Assembly (NCBI GenBank): GCA_031399165.1
Contig: JANNOO010000048.1
Coordinates: 1-64,000, forward strand
Origin: JAKFWI01 sp031399165
GTDB taxonomy: Bacteria; Pseudomonadota; Alphaproteobacteria; Caulobacterales; Aquidulcibacteraceae
Length of the DNA stretch: 64,000 bases
Reading direction: 5' to 3'
Part shown: positions 61,165 through 64,000 of the stretch, one piece after another
Position numbering within the stretch: the stretch's first letter is position 1
Layout of the letters: the number at the start of each line of letters is the position of its first letter
Made by a program: the position numbers and the translations under genes
Notes under the pieces: generated by a model
Databases searched by the model: none
The model's input: only the letters and a program-made list of their open reading frames with translations
What the model was told of the DNA's origin: nothing

Positions 61165-64000
61165 TCGCCGCGCTGATCCGCTGGTCGGTCGCCAATCGAT
61201 TGCTTGTCGTACTGGCGACGCTTGCGCTCGCAGTTGCGGGCGCATTGGCGATCCGGTCGACGCCTGTCGATGCGATCCCGGACCTTTCGGATGTGCAGGT
61301 CGTCATTCGCACAACATATCCGGGCCAGGCGCCGCAGATCGTTGAAGATCAAGTCACCTATCCGCTGACCACCACGATGCTTTCCGTGCCGGGCGCGCGC
61401 ACGGTTCGGGGCTATTCGTTCTTCGGCGACTCATTTGTCTATGTGATTTTCGAAGACGGAACCGATCTTTATTGGGCGCGGTCGCGCGTCCTCGAATATC
61501 TCAATCAGGTGCAGGGACGTCTGCCGCCCGCTGCGCGGTCGTCGCTCGGCCCCGACGCGACAGGCGTCGGCTGGGTCTATCAATACGCGCTGATCGATCG
61601 CACCGGCCGGCATGATCTTAGCCAGTTGCGCAGCATCCAGGACTGGCTGCTCAGGTTTGAATTGAAGAGCGTGCCGGGCGTCGCCGAAGTCGCCTCGATT
61701 GGCGGCATGGTCCGCCAATACCAGATCGTTCTCGATCCAGAGCGCATGGCCGCCTATGGCGTGTCGCAGCAACAGGTGGCCGATGCGGTGCGCGCAGCCA
61801 ATGGCGAAACCGGCGGAGCCGTCGTCGAGATGGGCGAAGCCGAGCACATGGTGCGCGCCTCGGGCTATCTCCGCACGCTGCAGGATTTCGACGCCATTCC
61901 GCTCGGCCTCGGCGCGAATGGAGTCCCGGTCAGCTTAGACGATGTCGCCTGGGTGCAGATCGGCCCGGAGATGCGCAGGGGCATCGCAGAACTCAACGGC
62001 GAAGGCGAAGTCGCCGGCGGGATTGTCGTTATCCGCGCCGGCGAAAACGCCCGCGAAGTGATCCAGGCTGTGCGCACCCGGCTCGATGAACTGAGACGCA
62101 GCCTGCCGGAAGGCGTTGAGATCGTCACGACTTATGACCGCTCCACGCTGATCGACCGTGCAATCGAAAATCTCACCCACAAGCTCGCCGAGGAATTCAT
62201 CGTCGTCGCCCTCGTGTGCGCGCTTTTCCTGTTTCACCTGCGCTCGGCGCTCGTCGCCATCGTGACCCTGCCGCTCGGCGTCATGGCCGCGTTCCTGGTG
62301 ATGCGCCTTCAGGGTGTCGACGCCAACATCATGTCGCTTTCCGGCATCGCCATCGCCATCGGCGCCATGGTGGACGCGGCTATTGTCATGATTGAGAACG
62401 CGCACAAGCGATTGGAGCGCTGGCGCGACGAGCATGATGGGGAGATGCCGCGAGGCGCCGATCATTGGCGCGTCATTACTGAAGCGTCTGTCGAAGTTGG
62501 GCCGGCGCTTTTCTTCAGCCTTCTCATCATCACGCTCTCCTTCCTGCCGGTGTTCACGCTGCAAGCGCAGGAGGGGCGCCTCTTCGCGCCGCTTGCCTTC
62601 ACCAAGACCTATGCCATGGCGGCGTCGGCGGCGTTGGCGGTGACTCTCATCCCCGTGCTCATGGGGTTCTGGATACGCGGGCGCATCCCGCGCGAAGACA
62701 CAAATCCCATCAATAGATGGCTGGCATTGCTCTATCGGCCCGCAATCGATTTTGCGTTGGCGGCGCCCAAAATGGTGTTGCTCATTGCGGCCCTCGTGCT
62801 CGCGACAACGGCTTGGCCCATCTCACGTCTGGGCGGCGAATTCATGCCAATGATGGATGAGGGCGACCTCCTCTATATGCCGACGGCGCTGCCCGGTCTG
62901 TCGGCTGCTGAGGCGTCGCAATTGCTGCAACAGACCGACCGGCTCATTCGCACGGTGCCCGAAGTCGAAAGCGTCTTTGGCAAAGCGGGCAGGGCTGAAA
63001 CCGCCACCGATCCCGCGCCGCTCGAAATGTTCGAGACCACCATACGCTTGCGTCCGCGTTCAGAATGGCGGCCGGGCATGACGCCAGAGCGCATCGTCGA
63101 AGAACTTGATCGCGTCGTGCGCGTGCCGGGTTTGACCAATGTCTGGGTGCCGCCGATCCGAAACCGCATCGACATGCTCGCGACCGGGGTCAAGAGTCCG
63201 ATCGGCGTCAAGGTGAGCGGGCCCGACCTTGCCACCATTGACGCGGCGGCGCGCGCGATTGAACAGGCTGCGCGCGGCGTGCCTGGCGTTTCCTCCGCCG
63301 TTGCGGAGCGCATTTCCGGCGGACGCTATATCAATATCGATATCGATCGGTCTGCCGCCGCCCGCTATGGGCTCAACGTCGCCAATGTGCAGGCTGTTGT
63401 CGCGGGCGCCATCGGCGGCGAGAATATCGGCGAAGTTGTCGATGGGCGGGCGCGTTATCCAATAAATCTGCGTTATCCGCGTGAGGTGCGCGACTCGCTC
63501 GACCGGCTCAACGCGCTGCCGATCGTGACCGACCAGGGCCTGCGCCTGACGCTCGGCGAAGTAGCGCGCATCGCTGTCGCAGATGGGCCCGCCATGATCC
63601 GCAGCGAGAACGGGCGGCTCTCGGCCTTTGTCTATGTGGATGTGCGCGGGCGCGATTTGGCGTCGGTTGTACGCGATCTGCAGCGCACGGTGGGCGCCAA
63701 TGTGCAGCTGCCGGCCGGTGTGAGCTTGGCGTACTCGGGACAGTTCGAATATCTCGAACGCGCCTCCGCCAGATTGTTGCTGGTTGGACCGGCGACGATC
63801 GCCATCATCTTTCTGCTGCTCTATCTGACGTTTCGGCGTTTCGATGAAGCGGCGATCGTGATGGCGAGCGTGCCGTTCGCGCTGACGGGCGGCGTCTGGC
63901 TTGTCTATCTCCTCGGCTATGATTTCTCGGTCGCGGTCGCGGTCGGCTTTATCGCGCTTGCGGGGCTTGCCGCCGAGTTCGGCGTCGTCATGCTGATCTA
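61161..64000 (+). CDS. cusA: Cu/Ag RND pump CusA (runs off right edge)
   Basis: 946 complete codons are visible of an expected 1030-1060. It opens MIAALIRWSVANRLLVVLAT and STPVDAIPDLSDVQVVIRT, then PLTTTMLSVPGARTVRGYSF and GIAIAIGAMVDAAIVMIENA (proton-relay helix). The portion PPIRNRIDMLATGVKSPIGV carries a Met expected in the Cu(I) site. The last visible segment, AGLAAEFGVVMLI, is the usual helix before the end. No frameshift was seen. Exports Cu(I)/Ag(I) with CusB and CusC. Confidence 0.93.
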   Translation, partial: MIAALIRWSVANRLLVVLATLALAVAGALAIRSTPVDAIPDLSDVQVVIRTTYPGQAPQIVEDQVTYPLTTTMLSVPGARTVRGYSFFGDSFVYVIFEDGTDLYWARSRVLEYLNQVQGRLPPAARSSLGPDATGVGWVYQYALIDRTGRHDLSQLRSIQDWLLRFELKSVPGVAEVASIGGMVRQYQIVLDPERMAAYGVSQQQVADAVRAANGETGGAVVEMGEAEHMVRASGYLRTLQDFDAIPLGLGANGVPVSLDDVAWVQIGPEMRRGIAELNGEGEVAGGIVVIRAGENAREVIQAVRTRLDELRRSLPEGVEIVTTYDRSTLIDRAIENLTHKLAEEFIVVALVCALFLFHLRSALVAIVTLPLGVMAAFLVMRLQGVDANIMSLSGIAIAIGAMVDAAIVMIENAHKRLERWRDEHDGEMPRGADHWRVITEASVEVGPALFFSLLIITLSFLPVFTLQAQEGRLFAPLAFTKTYAMAASAALAVTLIPVLMGFWIRGRIPREDTNPINRWLALLYRPAIDFALAAPKMVLLIAALVLATTAWPISRLGGEFMPMMDEGDLLYMPTALPGLSAAEASQLLQQTDRLIRTVPEVESVFGKAGRAETATDPAPLEMFETTIRLRPRSEWRPGMTPERIVEELDRVVRVPGLTNVWVPPIRNRIDMLATGVKSPIGVKVSGPDLATIDAAARAIEQAARGVPGVSSAVAERISGGRYINIDIDRSAAARYGLNVANVQAVVAGAIGGENIGEVVDGRARYPINLRYPREVRDSLDRLNALPIVTDQGLRLTLGEVARIAVADGPAMIRSENGRLSAFVYVDVRGRDLASVVRDLQRTVGANVQLPAGVSLAYSGQFEYLERASARLLLVGPATIAIIFLLLYLTFRRFDEAAIVMASVPFALTGGVWLVYLLGYDFSVAVAVGFIALAGLAAEFGVVMLI

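Overview
The window is about 64 kb of GC-rich DNA with dense, often overlapping genes. Gene content suggests an alphaproteobacterium, possibly of the Caulobacterales/Hyphomonadaceae type. That placement is inferred from protein flavour and repeat elements, not shown. Most of the window reads as an accessory stress and metal-resistance island. It carries two copper loci, two CnrYXH-like cation-responsive sigma systems, two heavy-metal RND tripartite pumps, three P-type ATPases and a carbon/nucleotide salvage block.

Layout: 0-1.2 kb, the start of a Fic/AbiEi-like gene facing an orphan mobile mystery protein A. 1.26-9.7 kb (minus strand), a long operon in which nine consecutive genes overlap. 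It encodes three CPBP intramembrane proteases, an M23 peptidase, a nitroreductase-like protein, SRPBCC, DUF6544-like and DUF6064-like proteins, preceded by a cupin and an alcohol dehydrogenase. 10-15.7 kb, a cation P-type ATPase, CMD and DUF302 proteins, a host-attachment protein and cbpA-cbpM. 16.2-27.0 kb, the copper island: PepSY, copD, copC, a second copC, copB, copA oxidase, an ECF sigma/sensor/anti-sigma trio, DUF411, a lipoprotein, cueR, the copA ATPase and a methyltransferase. 27.2-28.8 kb, a second sensor/anti-sigma pair divergent from its sigma factor. 28.8-36.2 kb, acetate kinase, phosphoketolase-like protein, MBL-fold RNase-like protein, AMP/thymidine phosphorylase and PRPP synthase. 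36.4-47.0 kb, small membrane proteins, archaeal-type GAPDH, a CPD-motif metal ATPase, an ATP-grasp protein, a D-2-hydroxyacid dehydrogenase, a GH130 enzyme and DUF305. 48.8-56.3 kb, a Czc/Cnr-type RND operon with HupE and an anchor protein. 58.0-64.0 kb, a Cus-type RND operon running off the right edge.

How the genes fit together: CueR and two CueR-type promoters (upstream of the copA ATPase and of the copA oxidase) couple cytoplasmic Cu(I) export to periplasmic oxidation. The CnrYXH-like trios would sense periplasmic metal and could drive the RND pumps. The central carbon block could turn nucleotide-derived pentose phosphates into acetyl phosphate and ATP, with the class II GAPDH using the triose product.

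Non-coding structure: two kinds of structured interspersed repeat occur twice each. Several truncated relics of genes whose full-length relatives lie elsewhere in the window (alcohol dehydrogenase, GAPDH, metal ATPase, ATP-grasp, copper ATPase) sit in gaps or directly against the starts of other genes, suggesting repeated duplication and replacement. A degenerate tRNA-Thr-like sequence lies just upstream of the RND island. No CRISPR array or rRNA gene was seen, and no intact insertion sequence was recognised.
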